Shown: positions 1 through 11,658, counted from the first letter of the stretch. The stretch is DNA of 64,000 nt from Albugo candida (GCA_040437565.1 JBDOQK010000028.1:248001-312000), one strand, 5' to 3'. The notes: generated by a model from the sequence alone, not told the origin. Program-made: numbers and translations.

Positions 1-281
1 ACGTTTTTTGAGGTAGAACGATACACTTTTCCCGGGAAATAAGCTTTGTTAATGTCCTCGCGAGTCTTTGAAGCTTTTGGTGCTTCATTATTGTAAGATT
101 GGAAATCGGTTAAAGGATTGCTTTGTTTATTAGATGATGCGCTCGATGTACACAATGAAGCGACAATAGAGCGAAAGTTGTGCTGGAAATACGTCTGTGG
201 GTGTAGTAGTACGCGACTAGGAATATGGTAGGACACACAGCGGCGCCGTGAAATCGAAAGGATTCGGAGAGTACGGAGCAT
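1..281 (-). CDS. N-terminal part of a probable mitochondrial protein (runs off window)
   Basis: An open minus-strand frame starts at an ATG at 281 and stays open to the window edge, giving about 93 residues. The start is rich in Arg, Ser and Leu and lacks acidic residues (begins MLRTLRILSISRRRC), which is typical of a mitochondrial presequence. The later part is polar, and near the edge it carries KAYFPGKVY. That stretch vaguely recalls the YFPG-type segment of mitochondrial ribosomal protein bS18, but the visible part is too short to name it. The ATG is only 67 bp downstream of the stop of the complex I assembly factor gene on the same strand, so the promoter must lie in that short spacer or inside the upstream gene's 3' end. 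Confidence 0.5.
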   Translation of the reverse strand, partial: MLRTLRILSISRRRCVSYHIPSRVLLHPQTYFQHNFRSIVASLCTSSASSNKQSNPLTDFQSYNNEAPKASKTREDINKAYFPGKVYRSTSKN

Positions 282-348
282 CCTTTTGGAAGCTGTCCTC
301 CATGAATTGAACTCATGCGGCAATGCATAGCCTGCGTATATTAATATC

Positions 349-1769
349 TTATTTATCGGGCGCGTTTGATTTGTGATGAAACGTGGAGATATCTTTGAGC
401 GATTGCTGAGCAGAGCCACGTCGTAGTGGTGCTTTTTGAGAAGAATGAGGAGCCCAGCCGATAAGATAGATTACCTAGCAATGCATTCGTAAGCGTTGTT
501 GAGACAAACCTGTCGCTATATACCTGAAAAGTTGCCGGGACGAGGCCGTCTTCCAGCCCGTACATCGCCTGATAGATAGAGGCTGCTGCAAGAAGAGAAT
601 CCTTGGTCATCCGCCCTTTTAAAACAGAGGCATTGTTCTCCCCCATTCCTTGTACATGTTCCATCAGAGTGAGAGCATTCGGGTAGTCTACTTGTATGTA
701 ATCTGTATCCACTGCAAGGAGATACTTGGTGGCTCGCTCGAGAAGAGGTGAAAGAAAGGATCTACCTGTACAAAGAGAGAAGCCAGCTCCCTGCAGTAAA
801 TTTCCAGCGTCAGCGACATTCATGAAGGGCGAGATGTGCGGCGAGATGCCACCTAATCGCTCTTGATCTGCCAGAATGAAAGCGCTCCTATCGCACAGGA
901 AGATCTCAAACGATGTGACGTGCCATTGAGATCCATACCGCAGCTCTTGTAGCGTGTCACCGCCCAACACAGCACCAATAAAAGCACCGTCAGGCTTCAG
1001 ACACTCTCGGATCTATCAAACTTGTTAATGCTAATTTGAGATAAAGGAACACATACTTGCACAAAAGTGCTCGGTAAATCATTAACCCAGTGAAGACTCA
1101 GTGAGCTCATAATGAGATCAAAGTGCGATTTTTTAAATGGAAGAAATTCTTCATCCACTGCCAAGTATGACATTTGCACTTTCGAGACATCAAAGTATTA
1201 GTGACACAATTTCATAATCCCTCCTAGCTTACAGCATTCATCTTCATTGCGAGAGGCTGAACTTTTTTGCAAGAGTTTCTCTAATTCATTTCCGTTGTGG
1301 GTTGGGAGTTGTGGAAGGAACCACTTGGAATACCTGATATATCGGATTGTACTAATTCCTGTATGTCAAATCGTTCGTCATCCTCACAAAGGGCTTTGTA
1401 AATGTGACCTGCTCCTGCGCCTAAATCGAGTGCGAGTGGAAATGTCCGCTCAATATCCTTTTTCCGTATTAGTACTGCGAGCAACGATGTGGATGCTTGA
1501 TATAATATACCTGGAGACGATCAACGAGCCTTTTTGCTACTTCGTCTTTTAGATATTCAAAATCTTTCCTATTCTCGATTGTTGCGATATTATTTCTTTG
1601 TTGGCGCTTCACAGCTTCCAGAAACCAGATTAGCAATCTATCCAGCAGAGCAAGTGATCGACGACTTACTTCGGTTGAATATATTGGTTGATTGCGATGA
1701 ATATCGCCTCTCTTTGATAAAGTTGATGCATGATCTTGCAAGTTTTGTCTGGCGACATGCTGCGGCCAT
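349..1769 (-). CDS. NDUFAF5: NDUFAF5-like mitochondrial complex I assembly factor
   Basis: This is a class I SAM-dependent methyltransferase-fold protein. Its family (human NDUFAF5/C20orf7) modifies an arginine of complex I subunit NDUFS7 in the mitochondrial matrix. I rebuilt a multi-exon minus-strand gene from ATG 1769 to TAA 351-349. It has a basic presequence ([14 protein letters not shown]...), then [24 protein letters not shown] motif I ([12 protein letters not shown]), [58 protein letters not shown] and a C-terminal [10 protein letters not shown] block. Each matches the human protein in order. Introns are about 45-75 nt. One (1458-1510) uses a TACTAAT-like branch site, and splicing it joins VDRLQ to DIERTFP, as in the family. 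No truncation is seen. Confidence 0.9.
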
Positions 1770-1850
1770 ATTTGTTATTTCATATCTAGTCAAGTATACG
1801 ACTCGAATTATCTCATTTACACTCCTTCAACTCTTCTGCATTGTTTGTTC

Positions 1851-4221
1851 ATGATGCTGAATCGCGGAACACTAAACGGCGATGAATTCACTATTGATTT
1901 CGCCGATGGCGCTATCAAATTTCGTAATGAAGAAGGCACTTTATATTCGAGAATATTCCACATTGTATCGCACCATTTCGACCGTATTTGAGCTATAATT
2001 CGTATCTCTTTGTTGCTGTTTTTGTAGATTGATACTGACATGGATGGTCTCATCGGAGGCAGCGAAGGCGCTTTTTTCATTCGTCGTGCGAATCTGTCGA
2101 ATGAAGACAATCGCGAGGTTTTCACTTGTTTGTTCTCCGTTGTTGAATCTGATTACGCGTTTTGCGGCAGATTTGGCGGTTGGCAAGCGGTGGAAAATCA
2201 CTCGAGAAGCTTAATAAAGACTGCTGGTTTGTTGCTATGAAATTGGTTGCAATGGTTCAGCATACAGGACGCTGTGATATCCAGAGTCTATACAACGGAG
2301 ACACGTATCCTCTTGCCGAATTCCAGCTAGAAGGACCACCAGATAGCATTGTAAGCATACTTCTGACGTTGGTGAGGATTATAGCGTATGTCTGATGGAT
2401 GCTAGTAGCTTCCAGGAGATAAGGAGGGTATAATCGTTGATGCTGAGAGCTTTCGAGTGACTGTGAGTACACCGGTCGTGGCTGGATCGGGCTACTCGCG
2501 TTACACACAATACATCATCTCGACGAAAGTGAGCCTGCAGTTCGTATCTCAATTTTACGTTACTCAACGATCGAGTCACTTCAGGCAGATAGTTCATTCT
2601 TTCCAGTATCGTTCGCTCAAGTCAAGAGACGATACAGCGATTTTGAATGGCTTCAACAGCGTTTATTGATACGATTCAGAGGTGCGTAGACTATTGTTCG
2701 CTGGAATTACAAATTACGACAATGTCATTTAGGCACAATTATTCCTCCTTTACCTGAAAAAAAATGGGCTGGAAGCATGGACGCTACATTTGTTGAGGAA
2801 CGCCGCCAAGCACTCGAATACTTCATTGTAAGGCTACGCGATAAGTTTTTGACACATTGGAAATCAACTTTTACATTTTCTTTTGCAGAATGAGATTTGT
2901 CATCATGGGAAACTTTCAAAAACTTTAGAACTTCAGATCGTCTTGACGGCGAGCGTTGAGGTATGCTCAAATGATTCCGGTTTTTCTGGGCAGAGTATAA
3001 CGGGTAAATGAAGGGTCTTGCCGCGGGTAAAGAGCTTCTCAAAGTCCATTCCTTAATGAAAAGTATGTTGCCGAATCCGGCATCGATCGTCTCGATGTGG
3101 AGCACGCTTAAAGACGGAGCTGCTTTTTCGTCTTCAGTACAGCAAGTCGAGATTCCGGCAGATGACGAGTACGCAAAGGTGTCATTACACTACTTGTAGC
3201 CTGCGTAAATATTGATAAATATGTCAATTCAGATCGGAGAATACATCGAAATCTACGAGAAGCGCATCAGTCAAGTGAAAATGTGCTCTGACAATATTTA
3301 TACTGCTCAAAGAGCCGAAGGGTATGAAATGTCGCGATTTGGAAGCTATTTGTCCGCGTTGTCTGCTTTCTTGAAGAACGATCAAAGCATGCAAGCGCTA
3401 TTCCAGGTTGGCTATTCTCCTTTCATCCTGCAATCATTCTCACTCGACCACCTTAGGCAGGAGGAGATCTATTTGAGAATGTTTCCAATCTGTACCAAGA
3501 TCAGGCAAGTGCTGATAATACCATGACGAAGCCTTGCGATCTCACCATCCTTTAGCTCGATAAAATTCTGGCCATGTACGTCTCCGTGGTCCGATATCAG
3601 ATGGGCAAAATAAGTGCTGTCAAGGTAAGCTGAGTTGTATCCAAAGCAAGAGCTTCTGATTATTTGATCATCTCATTAGGTCGTTATGAGTAATCGCGAG
3701 ACTGCTATCATGGAAGTACAAAAAGCAAATTTCAGCATGCAACGAAATAAGGAAAGATTTGCTGCTGCACGTGCTAGCAGTGGAGCTGCGGCCTCGGCAA
3801 TGCGTGCTGAACAAAAGATGACATCGGTACGATATTTGCAGTCACTTTCTGGATCGCACTCATTTCTTTGAAGGCTGAAGATCGGCTGAATCATGCAAAA
3901 GAGCAAGTTCACTTTATCGCCACCAGCCTTAAACATGAATCGAAAAAGCTTGATAATGGCAAAGCAATGGATCTCAAGCGTGCGTTACTTTCATTAGCTC
4001 ATTTAGAAAAAGATTACCACGCTCAGGTCCGTCTCCAGAAGGTTACGCATCGCATTTCCTAACTGTCATTGTCCCAGGCTCAATCTGCGTGGGCGAGTTT
4101 AATTCCACTTATAGACGTGTCATCAGAAATTCATGCACAGAGTCAGAAAAGAGTTTCCAGTCATGTTTCCTATCGAAAGCCGGGCGAGAAGAGTCCTTCG
4201 GAGTTGATTGGACTTTTATAA
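1851..4221 (+). CDS. EH-domain sorting nexin (EH-PX-BAR)
   Basis: This is a multi-exon gene for a membrane-trafficking protein of the SNX1/Vps5 kind. Exons 1-3 (1851-1964, 2028-2117, from 2171) encode an EH domain. It has an EF-hand-like loop (IDTDMDGLIGGSE) and the typical second half IWRLASGGKSLEKLN..FVAMKLVAMVQ. A PX domain follows (SFRVTVSTPV..., VKRRYSDFEWLQQRL, GTIIPPLPEKKWAG); this type of domain binds phosphatidylinositol 3-phosphate on endosomes. The C-terminal half, from about 3010, is a long helical BAR/Vps5-like region with YEMSRFGSYLSALSAF, KILAMYVSVVRYQMGKISAVK and ending SPSELIGLL. Expected role: coat or tubulation factor on endosomes. Splicing inside the PX domain near 2535-2600 is not fully resolved. 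One intron (3505-3555) looks like GC-AG. The start is divergent from the NDUFAF5-like gene, 81 bp away. Confidence 0.85.
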
Positions 4222-4429
4222 TATCATTCGAGCGCAGGAACACACCAAGTTATTATCATGCTTGGATTACCATGCAATGCATATGCTTCAAAGCAAATTT
4301 TTATTTCTATGAATTTCATTGACATTCACCGCAAGTGTTGAGATATTGTTCCACGTTGAGAATTGATCTGTCATCACTTCTATCACAACTCGCACCGAGA
4401 AACACCAGTCACAATAGCGAAGCCTTATC

Positions 4430-7400
4430 ATGGATGATTCCCCTCCACTGACTCTGTTTAAAACCACTAAAGGAATGAATTTCGATTCGTGGACCTCTCG
4501 ATGTCGATTATTAGGTTCTGTTGTCACGAATCGTCCTCTTGGCTCGAGTCTGTACGTTCTTCTCATTCCGAAATTCGAGTCGGAATGCTTCATTTGTGTC
4601 GGTCATCTTTGCTCTTTGCAAAAACAAAGCAAAGTTGATTTCGACGCAATGATTTCCTTNNNNNNNNNNNNNNNNNNNNNNNNNNNNNNNNNNNNNNNNN
4701 NNNNNNNNNNNNNNNNNNNNNNNNNNNNNNNNNNNNNNNNNNNNNNNNNNNNNNNNNNNTCCACTGACTCTGTTTAAAACCACTAAAGGAATGAATTTCG
4801 ATTCGTGGACCTCTCGATGTCGATTATTAGGTTCTGTTGTCACGAATCGTCCTCTTGGCTCGAGTCTGTACGTTCTTCTCATTCCGAAATTCGAGTCGGA
4901 ATGCTTCATTTGTGTCGGTCATCTTTGCTCTTTGCAAAAACAAAGCAAAGTTGATTTCGACGCAATGATTTCCTTTAAGCGTTCTTTACTATCAGAATCC
5001 CTACTCTCTGAGCAAACACAAGTGGATAAACGGTATTCATTGGTATGGGTTCCTAAAACAGCGATCACCGATGCAAAGAATATCGTCCTGAAGCTCGCTA
5101 TAAATGATAACGAGAAATCGCATTTTATCCGACAAAGTCTAAACGATATAAAGTACAAAAGCTATCTTCAACAAATCCTACAAAGTGGTCTTCTGGTTCG
5201 ACAAGATGCTATTATTCGATGCCCACTGCCTCCAGCGATGAAAGCCTCTGCCCACAAATCATACGTGGAATTTATCGTCGTATCCGTACTTCCTTCCACG
5301 TCGCACTTTCAACGCATAACACCAAATTGCCGCTGTTCATTCACATTTCCACCCGAAAATAGCAGTGAAGTCGTCATGGATGAGGATGTGAGCGTCGCAG
5401 GCTTAGAAGAAGAACAACAGTATCTCAAAGACCTCATTCTGTTTCCCATCGCTGCATCTCAGAATAATATCGCCATAAACTTTCCTCGTGCAGTCCTCCT
5501 GTGCGGTCCACCAGGAGTTGGAAAAACGCTACTTGTTCGTGCTGTGACGACACAATGCAGCAAGCTGGCTCCCTTGATGCTCAAGACACTTAACGGGGGA
5601 GATATAATCACCGGCTTGATTGGGGACGCAGAGCGCACGCTTCGAGAAGTATTCGCTGAATGTAAACGACATAAGGAGAGAACCAACGGGGTCAGTGTGG
5701 TATTCATCGATGAAATCGATGCTTTGTGTCCCAAGCGATCCATCGAGAACACCAGTATGACTCAGGCTCGTGTACTTGCTCAATTACTTGTGCTGCTTGA
5801 TGATAATAGTAGCGACTCTCGGCACAATGTGATCGTCATTGGTGCGACCAACGTACCCAATCTCATTGACGACGCGCTGAAGCGTCCAGGTCGCATCGAC
5901 CGGGAGATATATATCCGCGCGCCTGACATGGAAACACGTGAAAAGATTTTCGACTTGCACTTGAGCAACTTTTCTCTGGTCAACGCTTACACGACGGAAG
6001 AGCGTAATGAGTTTATCGAGTATCTCGCCAGAATCACCATTGGCTATGTTGGAGCAGATATCGCCGCATTGTGTCGAGAGGCTTATAAAACTGCATCTCA
6101 ACGGCAGAAAGGAGATGATCATGTGTCAGAAAATCGACCTGTGGTATTACACAGTACACTCCAATGCCTGGAAAGATTGAGTATCATTGGCGCTAAAGCA
6201 TGGATTGTGACTCCAACGCCGCTCTGGTTCCTGCAATATGCTGATGCAGGGCAACTTTGTCGTATACTTGGTCGAGGCTCGTGCAATAAGCAAAGGCTTC
6301 TGCATCAAATGGGTCCCAAAACGTGCTCCTTGTTGCGTCGTTCGGATTTCGACAGCGCACGACAATTTGTTCCCGCGTCATGTCTGCGGGGTGCCTTGGG
6401 CTCCATGTACGACTATAATCACAAGTGCTCATTTTTGCTCACTTTCAGTGGCATCATAGGACCTTCGGAGAGAAACGGGGATGGGATACAATCGGTGGCC
6501 AAGAAGATGTCAAAATGGCGTTGAAGCAAGCACTCGAATGGCCTATACTCTACTCTAAGCAATTTTCTCGGTTTGGAATCCAGGTGAGTTAGAGCCAAAG
6601 TGTACCGAGTTTTTATACCAAAGTCCAACTTGTAGCCCCCACGGGGAATTCTTTTATATGGACCCCCTGGATGTAGCAAAAGCTCACTTGCTAGAGTTGC
6701 GGCTACTTCCAGCGGAATGACGTTTCTGACACTTTCAGCGGCCAATGTGTTTTCTCCTTTTGTGGGCGATGCAGAGGCAACGATTCGTCAAGCATTCCGT
6801 GATGCTCGCGCTGCATTACCTGCGATTCTTTTCCTCGACGAAATCGATGTTTTTGCAGCCAAACGAGCTTTCAATCAGCCTGGGAAAAGCGACGAATCTG
6901 GTCCTAGAATTTTCTCGTTTTTATAATCATTCTGACGCCTTTCATAGGAAGCCCGGCAAGCCTTCGCGTTCTTTCGACTCTTTTGAATGAGATGGACGGA
7001 ATTGAATCAGCAGAAGGTGAGTTAATATCTCTATTGCAGCCGAAGCCTCATTTCTTCCTCTAAGGCCTAATCGTAATCGGAGCCACTAACCGACCCGAGT
7101 GCTTGGATATCGCTTTACTCCGCCCAGGTCGATTCGATCGATCGTTTTATATCGCTCTTCCGGGCTTTACCGACCGTCTAAAGGTACATCAGCAGCCATT
7201 CGAAATTATGCCTTACTCGGTATATAGATCCTCCAAATTTACACCAGCCGCATGTCCTTAAACCCCGATATCAACTTGAAGAAAATCGCGTCTCAGACGG
7301 AGAATTTCAGCGGCGCTGATTTAGAGGTACTCATTAACACTCCCTCAAATCCTCACTAAGATCAATGTGAAGAATTTGTGCCGAGAAGCGGCTATTCATG

Positions 7401-7561
7401 CTTTACGAGAGAGTCTACAGAGTAAGTGTATCAGCATGCGTCATTTGGAAAACGCCTGTGTGGAGATGCGTCCATCTTCATCCAAGGAATCGCTCAATAG
7501 GTATCTAGCTTTTGGAGGAAGCAAATCGGTTCCTCACAAACAAGAAATCACTCATTTTTAA
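4430..7561 (+). CDS. AFG2: AFG2/SPATA5-type double AAA+ ATPase
   Basis: This is a Cdc48-like type II AAA+ ATPase with two ATPase modules. D1 has Walker A GPPGVGKT, Walker B VVFIDEID, sensor 1 VIVIGATN and the Arg-finger segment [10 protein letters not shown]2 has Walker [10 protein letters not shown], Walker [19 protein letters not shown] and RPGRFDRSF. The unusual GPPGCSK loop in D2 is characteristic of AFG2/SPATA5, which releases shuttling factors such as Rlp24 from pre-60S ribosomes. D1 is in one long exon. An intron at about 6407-6459 joins it to the D2 linker ([10 protein letters not shown]), and four more short introns lie within D2. The 100-nt gap at 4660-4759 sits in the N-terminal part, but 4444-4659 and 4760-4975 are identical, so one copy must be removed to read the protein. 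The true protein starts [11 protein letters not shown] and is probably complete. Confidence 0.85.
4660..4759. other. Assembly gap flanked by identical 216-bp ends
   Basis: This is a run of 100 N. Bases 4444-4659 reappear exactly at 4760-4975, so the two contig ends overlap and the gap is probably not real sequence. It artificially duplicates part of the AAA+ ATPase N-terminus. Confidence 0.9.
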
Positions 7562-7695
7562 TGGCTTCCTTTGATTGGTTCCAAAAAGATACCAATCATA
7601 TTAGAATGCAAGAAGACGCCACAATTTTGTTTTTCAGGCGTCTGTAGATATTTGCGTTGCAAGAGGAGCCTTACGTCTAAAATTTGCTTTGTTTC

Positions 7696-8598
7696 ATGTA
7701 TCTACGAGCTATTCCGAAACCACATTCTTCCATGAGAGCGTTCCGAAGCGGGTTGTCCTCCCACTTTCATAGAATCCCAAAGCTTCCCAAATTGATCACA
7801 CAGCAACCTTCACATAAGACAAACGCATCGTCTAAACGGTGTTTTGATCGCTTGTTCTCATCCACTCAGTCCAACGCGTCCGGTCAGAATGTCAATACTA
7901 TAAAATCAAAATCGTTTTTCCGATCGCTTTGGACGGCGTACGAACAAGCGCTCCAACAACGTCCGTACTTGACCAAAACGATCACGGCAACTACGATTGC
8001 AGCAACTGGAGATATTATCTGTCAAATTGCGTTGGAAAAGGGATTGGTCGGTGATCTAAACGCGCTGAATGAAAAGCAAAAGCTGGCCGTACAGGGTGAT
8101 GCGAGCAAAATAGTTATTGATTGGAAAAGACTTGCGATTTTCTCTTTCTTAACTGGAGTGGTGATGACGCCTATTTTACATCATTGGTATTTGTTTCTAT
8201 CGCGTAATTTCGCAGGCGCAGGAAAACAGGTTTGTGATGATGGCGTTGATTACTTGCTCGATTTTCATTTGAATGTGTAGGCCATTGCCAAACGGCTGAT
8301 ATTGGATCAGTTTCTTTTCGCGCCTTCATTTCTTCCGATTTTTTTTACTATGTTGCTCACGCTTGAAGGTAAATTTGACAAAGTTGCTTCAAAGTTACAT
8401 CAAGAGTGGTGGCCGACAATTAAGACGAATTGGATTGTATGGATACCGGCTCAGCTCATTAACTTTGGTTTTGTTCCCGGAAATCTCCAGGTGTTATTCG
8501 CCAATGTCGTCGGACTTTTCTGGAACGCGTATTTGTCGTATGTAAGTCACGGGAATCCTCACGCTGAGCTTGAAAAGCAGGACATTGTGAAGGAATAG
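7696..8598 (+). CDS. Mpv17/PMP22 family membrane protein
   Basis: This gene has two exons, join(7696..8229, 8281..8598), and encodes 283 residues. The intron is 51 nt and follows codon GKQ. The first ~70 residues are rich in Ser, Arg and Lys with almost no acidic residues, consistent with a mitochondrial leader. The core has the Mpv17/PMP22 pattern: AYEQALQQRPYLTKTITATT at the start, TGDIICQ, the segment DWKRLAIFSFLTGVVMTPILHHWY, DQFLFAP, and the family signature WWPTIKTNWIVWIPAQLINF followed by GFVP. About four membrane helices are expected. Family members (Mpv17, Sym1) sit in the inner mitochondrial or peroxisomal membrane and behave as small channels or metabolite carriers; the exact substrate is unknown. 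An in-frame TTG upstream at 7684 is ignored in favour of the ATG. Confidence 0.88.
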
Positions 8599-8897
8599 AG
8601 AGAAATATACGTGTTCTCTGTATACTTTCGCTTTTTATATGGTCTGTTTTTCAACAGCTGACAGTATAGCAAAGATGTCTAGCAGCTATTTAATATATCT
8701 GTACTCAATTCGGCTCCTCAGTAGACAGATCTTCGCTCCTCATGTGTCGCGCTACCGCAGCCTTTACATGGGATGAGTGATAGGCTAGCGCAAGGAGATT
8801 CTTCTGATGTGTGGACGAGAAATGACTTTGATTCTCACACCATCTCTGATCCTCACCGCTCGGATATAGTACCGTGTGTCACATAATAGCATCCCAA

Positions 8898-10026
8898 ATG
8901 GACGAAGACTATGGACATCTGACGCACAGTATTGTTGGATTGGGTAATCCCTTACTGGATATCATTGCACAAGTCGATGAAGACTTTTTAAGCAAACATA
9001 ATCTTGAGCTGGATGACGCCATCCTAGCAGAGGACACACACACGCATTTATTTAGTGAACTTGAAAATCGTTATAAACCGATTTTCATCGCAGGAGGCTC
9101 AACGCTAAATACAATGCGAATTGTTCAATGGATGCTGAATTACGTCAATCCCAAGGCAACATGTTTCTTTGGAAGTATTGGGAAGGATAAAAATGGACAA
9201 AAATTGAAGGAATGTATCGAAAATGATGGCGTCCGGGCTCACTTTTTGGAGCATGACGATACGTCCACCGGTGTCTGCGCCGTTTGTCTCGTTGAGAATC
9301 ACCGCTGTTTGATCGCAAAGTTATCTGCTGCCAATATGTTTCATCACGAGCATTTGATGTCCGACTCGAGTAAGGTGAGCTTCTAAGCCTTTGTCTCGTA
9401 CGATATCTCATCGTTGTGTCTAGAGCATCATAGAGAATGGCACATATTTTTACGTATCGAGCTTTCATCTCACAGTGTCACCTGAATCGGTGTTACTGCT
9501 GGCTCAACACGCGCACGAGAAAAATCGAGTATTCATGCTGGGTTTAGCAGCGCCCTTCATCGTGGAAGTGTACATGAACGCTATGTTGACTGTAATTCCG
9601 TTTGCGGATTTTGTGTTTGGGAATGACACAGAAGCTCGGGCATTTGGTGCTGCTCATGGATGGGGAAATGATCTCATCGATATCGCGCTAAAATTAGCAA
9701 GTCTGCCAAAAAATTCAGGCTTAAGAGCCCGGACGATTGTTCTGACGCAAGGATCTGATCCAACGATCGTAATTCATCAAGGAGAAATTTTTCTTTTTGA
9801 AGTTCCACAAGTCGATCCGAGTGAAATTGTCGAGACGAATGGCGCTGGTGACGCATTCGTAGGTGGATTCATATCTCACTTCGTACTCGCTCGATCCGTC
9901 GGGGATTGCGTCAAAGCCGGTCACTGGGCGGCTCAAGTTGTCATTCGTAGTTCAGGTTGTACGTTTCCTGAAAAGTGCGAGTACATGGAAAAAGAAGACG
10001 AATTTGACATAAATATTATACGATAA
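8898..10026 (+). CDS. ADK: Adenosine kinase (PfkB/ribokinase family)
   Basis: This gene has two exons, join(8898..9374, 9424..10026), and encodes 359 residues, the usual size for eukaryotic adenosine kinase. It phosphorylates adenosine to AMP with ATP in the cytosol, for purine salvage and removal of adenosine made by the methyl cycle. Family marks are the N-terminal VGLGNPLLDI, the glycine pair and adenosine-site segment FIAGGSTLNTMRI (family GGSTQNS), FFGSIGKDKNG, the FVFGNDTEARAFG block and the PfkB signature 2 ETNGAGDAFVGGF with its catalytic Asp. The substitution Asp to Glu just before TNGAGD is common. ATG 8898 gives the sequence closest to the family. Its stop is 64 bp from the stop of the convergent Myb gene. 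Confidence 0.93.
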
Positions 10027-10090
10027 AATATACTCAACATTGTTGCAAAAAACCACTGGCCCAAATGAAAAAACAAATTCCATCGAAACT

Positions 10091-11425
10091 TTATTTCAGG
10101 TAACTTGATAAAAACTTTTCTGGGTCAAGCACAAAATCATCATCGTCTCCGATGCCATTAAGATCGTCAATACGGATGGAGCCATCCACCTGAGCGTCTA
10201 GGCAGTCGGGATATAATGGCGAGTGACATTGACTCAGATCCAAAGTCGATGATGTACTCGGTTCAAGAGTACAAGTGTCTGGGAATCGCACTGGGTCATG
10301 TTCGGGGCTTGTTGAAGAAAACCAATCTAGATTTTCATCATCACTGAGTAATAATTCATCATTATCCATCGCCGCCAACGCGTGATCGACCGCTCCTTCG
10401 GCCTGTAACGGGAACTCTGTGATGTTTTTCTCTTCCGCAAAATCCAAAATCAATGAGCTGGATCGATCGTCGGGTTCCAAAATATGATTCCTTGAGTCAT
10501 TTACCGGTACTGCCTGAATACAAGCATGGTTTGTATCGTCTAAATGATGCGGTTCTAAGCGAGTTCGTTCATCCAAACTCGAATCTCGCAGGAGTTTCTT
10601 CGACAATTGTAAATAATCGGCATCATCACGCGTAAATTTTCTCTTCCTCACATTGCATTTTCGTTTGTGTGTTGATGAAAAAACAGAATCGAGCGAAGGA
10701 GCCAAAGGATTCGAACTTGACGTATCGACCAAACCATCAACTTTATGGACTAATTGCTGCTCTCTTTCCTTCATTTTTGCTTCTTCTTTTTCGAGCTTTT
10801 GATAATACTTTTGAGCATGTGTTCGGATTTGTACAACAGTCCGAGTTTTGATCAAAGTGGCAATTTTTTTCCAAGCCCGATAAGGAAAGGTTTCCAGACC
10901 TTTGAGAAATAATTTGTGCTCAGCTTCTGTCCATCGACCGGTATTTGCCTTAATTGGACCTCCATCTGATTCCGAATCAGATTGCTCCTGTGAATCATTC
11001 GAGCCTTCCGGTGGACTGACTTCATGAATGGGCTGAATAGAAGGCTGATCACATGCTGATCCGACCACAACCTGCTGTGATGGGGTTCCATACGACTGCA
11101 CAGGTGCCGAAATACAGTCTTTGGCGAAATTTGGACGTGTCAATGAGGTCTTTATAGTGGCAGAATTTTCATTCAGAATGCTGGTTTTCAAAGATGGATC
11201 TCTAGGCGATACTGATGTACTCAATTCTGGACGTCCGTTTCTCAAAGAATCACAGAATCCGTCATCAAATTCGGTCGTTATGGAAGGCGTCATGGGATTT
11301 GCTTCTAATTCGGTCGACTGGTTCTCATTGGAATGAACTGGAAGTAGCACCAAGTCGACGACATTCTTTCGTCGGAGTAATCTGTTGACCGAAGGTTGCG
11401 CTACTCGTATTTGTGTATTGGTCAT
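10091..11425 (-). CDS. SHAQKYF-type Myb-like transcription factor
   Basis: This is a single-exon minus-strand frame, 444 residues from the ATG at 11425; the frame stays open upstream to a TTG at 11521. One Myb/SANT repeat lies in the middle (RWTEAEHKLFLKGLETFPYR, then WKKIATLIKTRTVVQIRTHAQKYYQKL). The THAQKYYQKL end is the plant/protist R1-Myb SHAQKYF motif, so a nuclear DNA-binding role is likely. A basic stretch follows (KRKCNVRKRKF), and the C-terminus is acidic and Asp/Ser-rich, like an activation domain (GIGDDDDFVLDPEKF). The rest is low-complexity Ser/Pro/Glu. Target genes cannot be told from sequence. An upstream exon is possible but not demonstrated. Confidence 0.82.
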   Translation of the reverse strand: MTNTQIRVAQPSVNRLLRRKNVVDLVLLPVHSNENQSTELEANPMTPSITTEFDDGFCDSLRNGRPELSTSVSPRDPSLKTSILNENSATIKTSLTRPNFAKDCISAPVQSYGTPSQQVVVGSACDQPSIQPIHEVSPPEGSNDSQEQSDSESDGGPIKANTGRWTEAEHKLFLKGLETFPYRAWKKIATLIKTRTVVQIRTHAQKYYQKLEKEEAKMKEREQQLVHKVDGLVDTSSSNPLAPSLDSVFSSTHKRKCNVRKRKFTRDDADYLQLSKKLLRDSSLDERTRLEPHHLDDTNHACIQAVPVNDSRNHILEPDDRSSSLILDFAEEKNITEFPLQAEGAVDHALAAMDNDELLLSDDENLDWFSSTSPEHDPVRFPDTCTLEPSTSSTLDLSQCHSPLYPDCLDAQVDGSIRIDDLNGIGDDDDFVLDPEKFLSSYLK

Positions 11426-11658
11426 AATGATGCAGTGATGTTCCTTTTCGTTTTGATGTTGCACAGGAGGTGGAGCAGCCACAGCACAACCAGATATGAG
11501 CTTATACAGGGGGAAATTCAAGTTGGTAGCTGATCGATTGGCAACTTACAACGTGAGGCTCCTAGAGTCAAAAGTCAAATGAGCAAACGCGCAAGTACAC
11601 TTAACAAAACATTATCGTTCACTAAAACATCGAAGCACCAATCAGCGCACTTAATATA

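Noticed and set aside
4444-4975. Tandem exon duplication in the AAA+ ATPase
   Set aside because: The copies are identical and centred on a 100-N gap, as at eight other gaps; assembly overlap explains it better.
6193-6432. Minus-strand frame inside the AAA+ ATPase gene
   Set aside because: It lies opposite the coding D1-D2 linker and has no domain; it is a shadow of the real gene.
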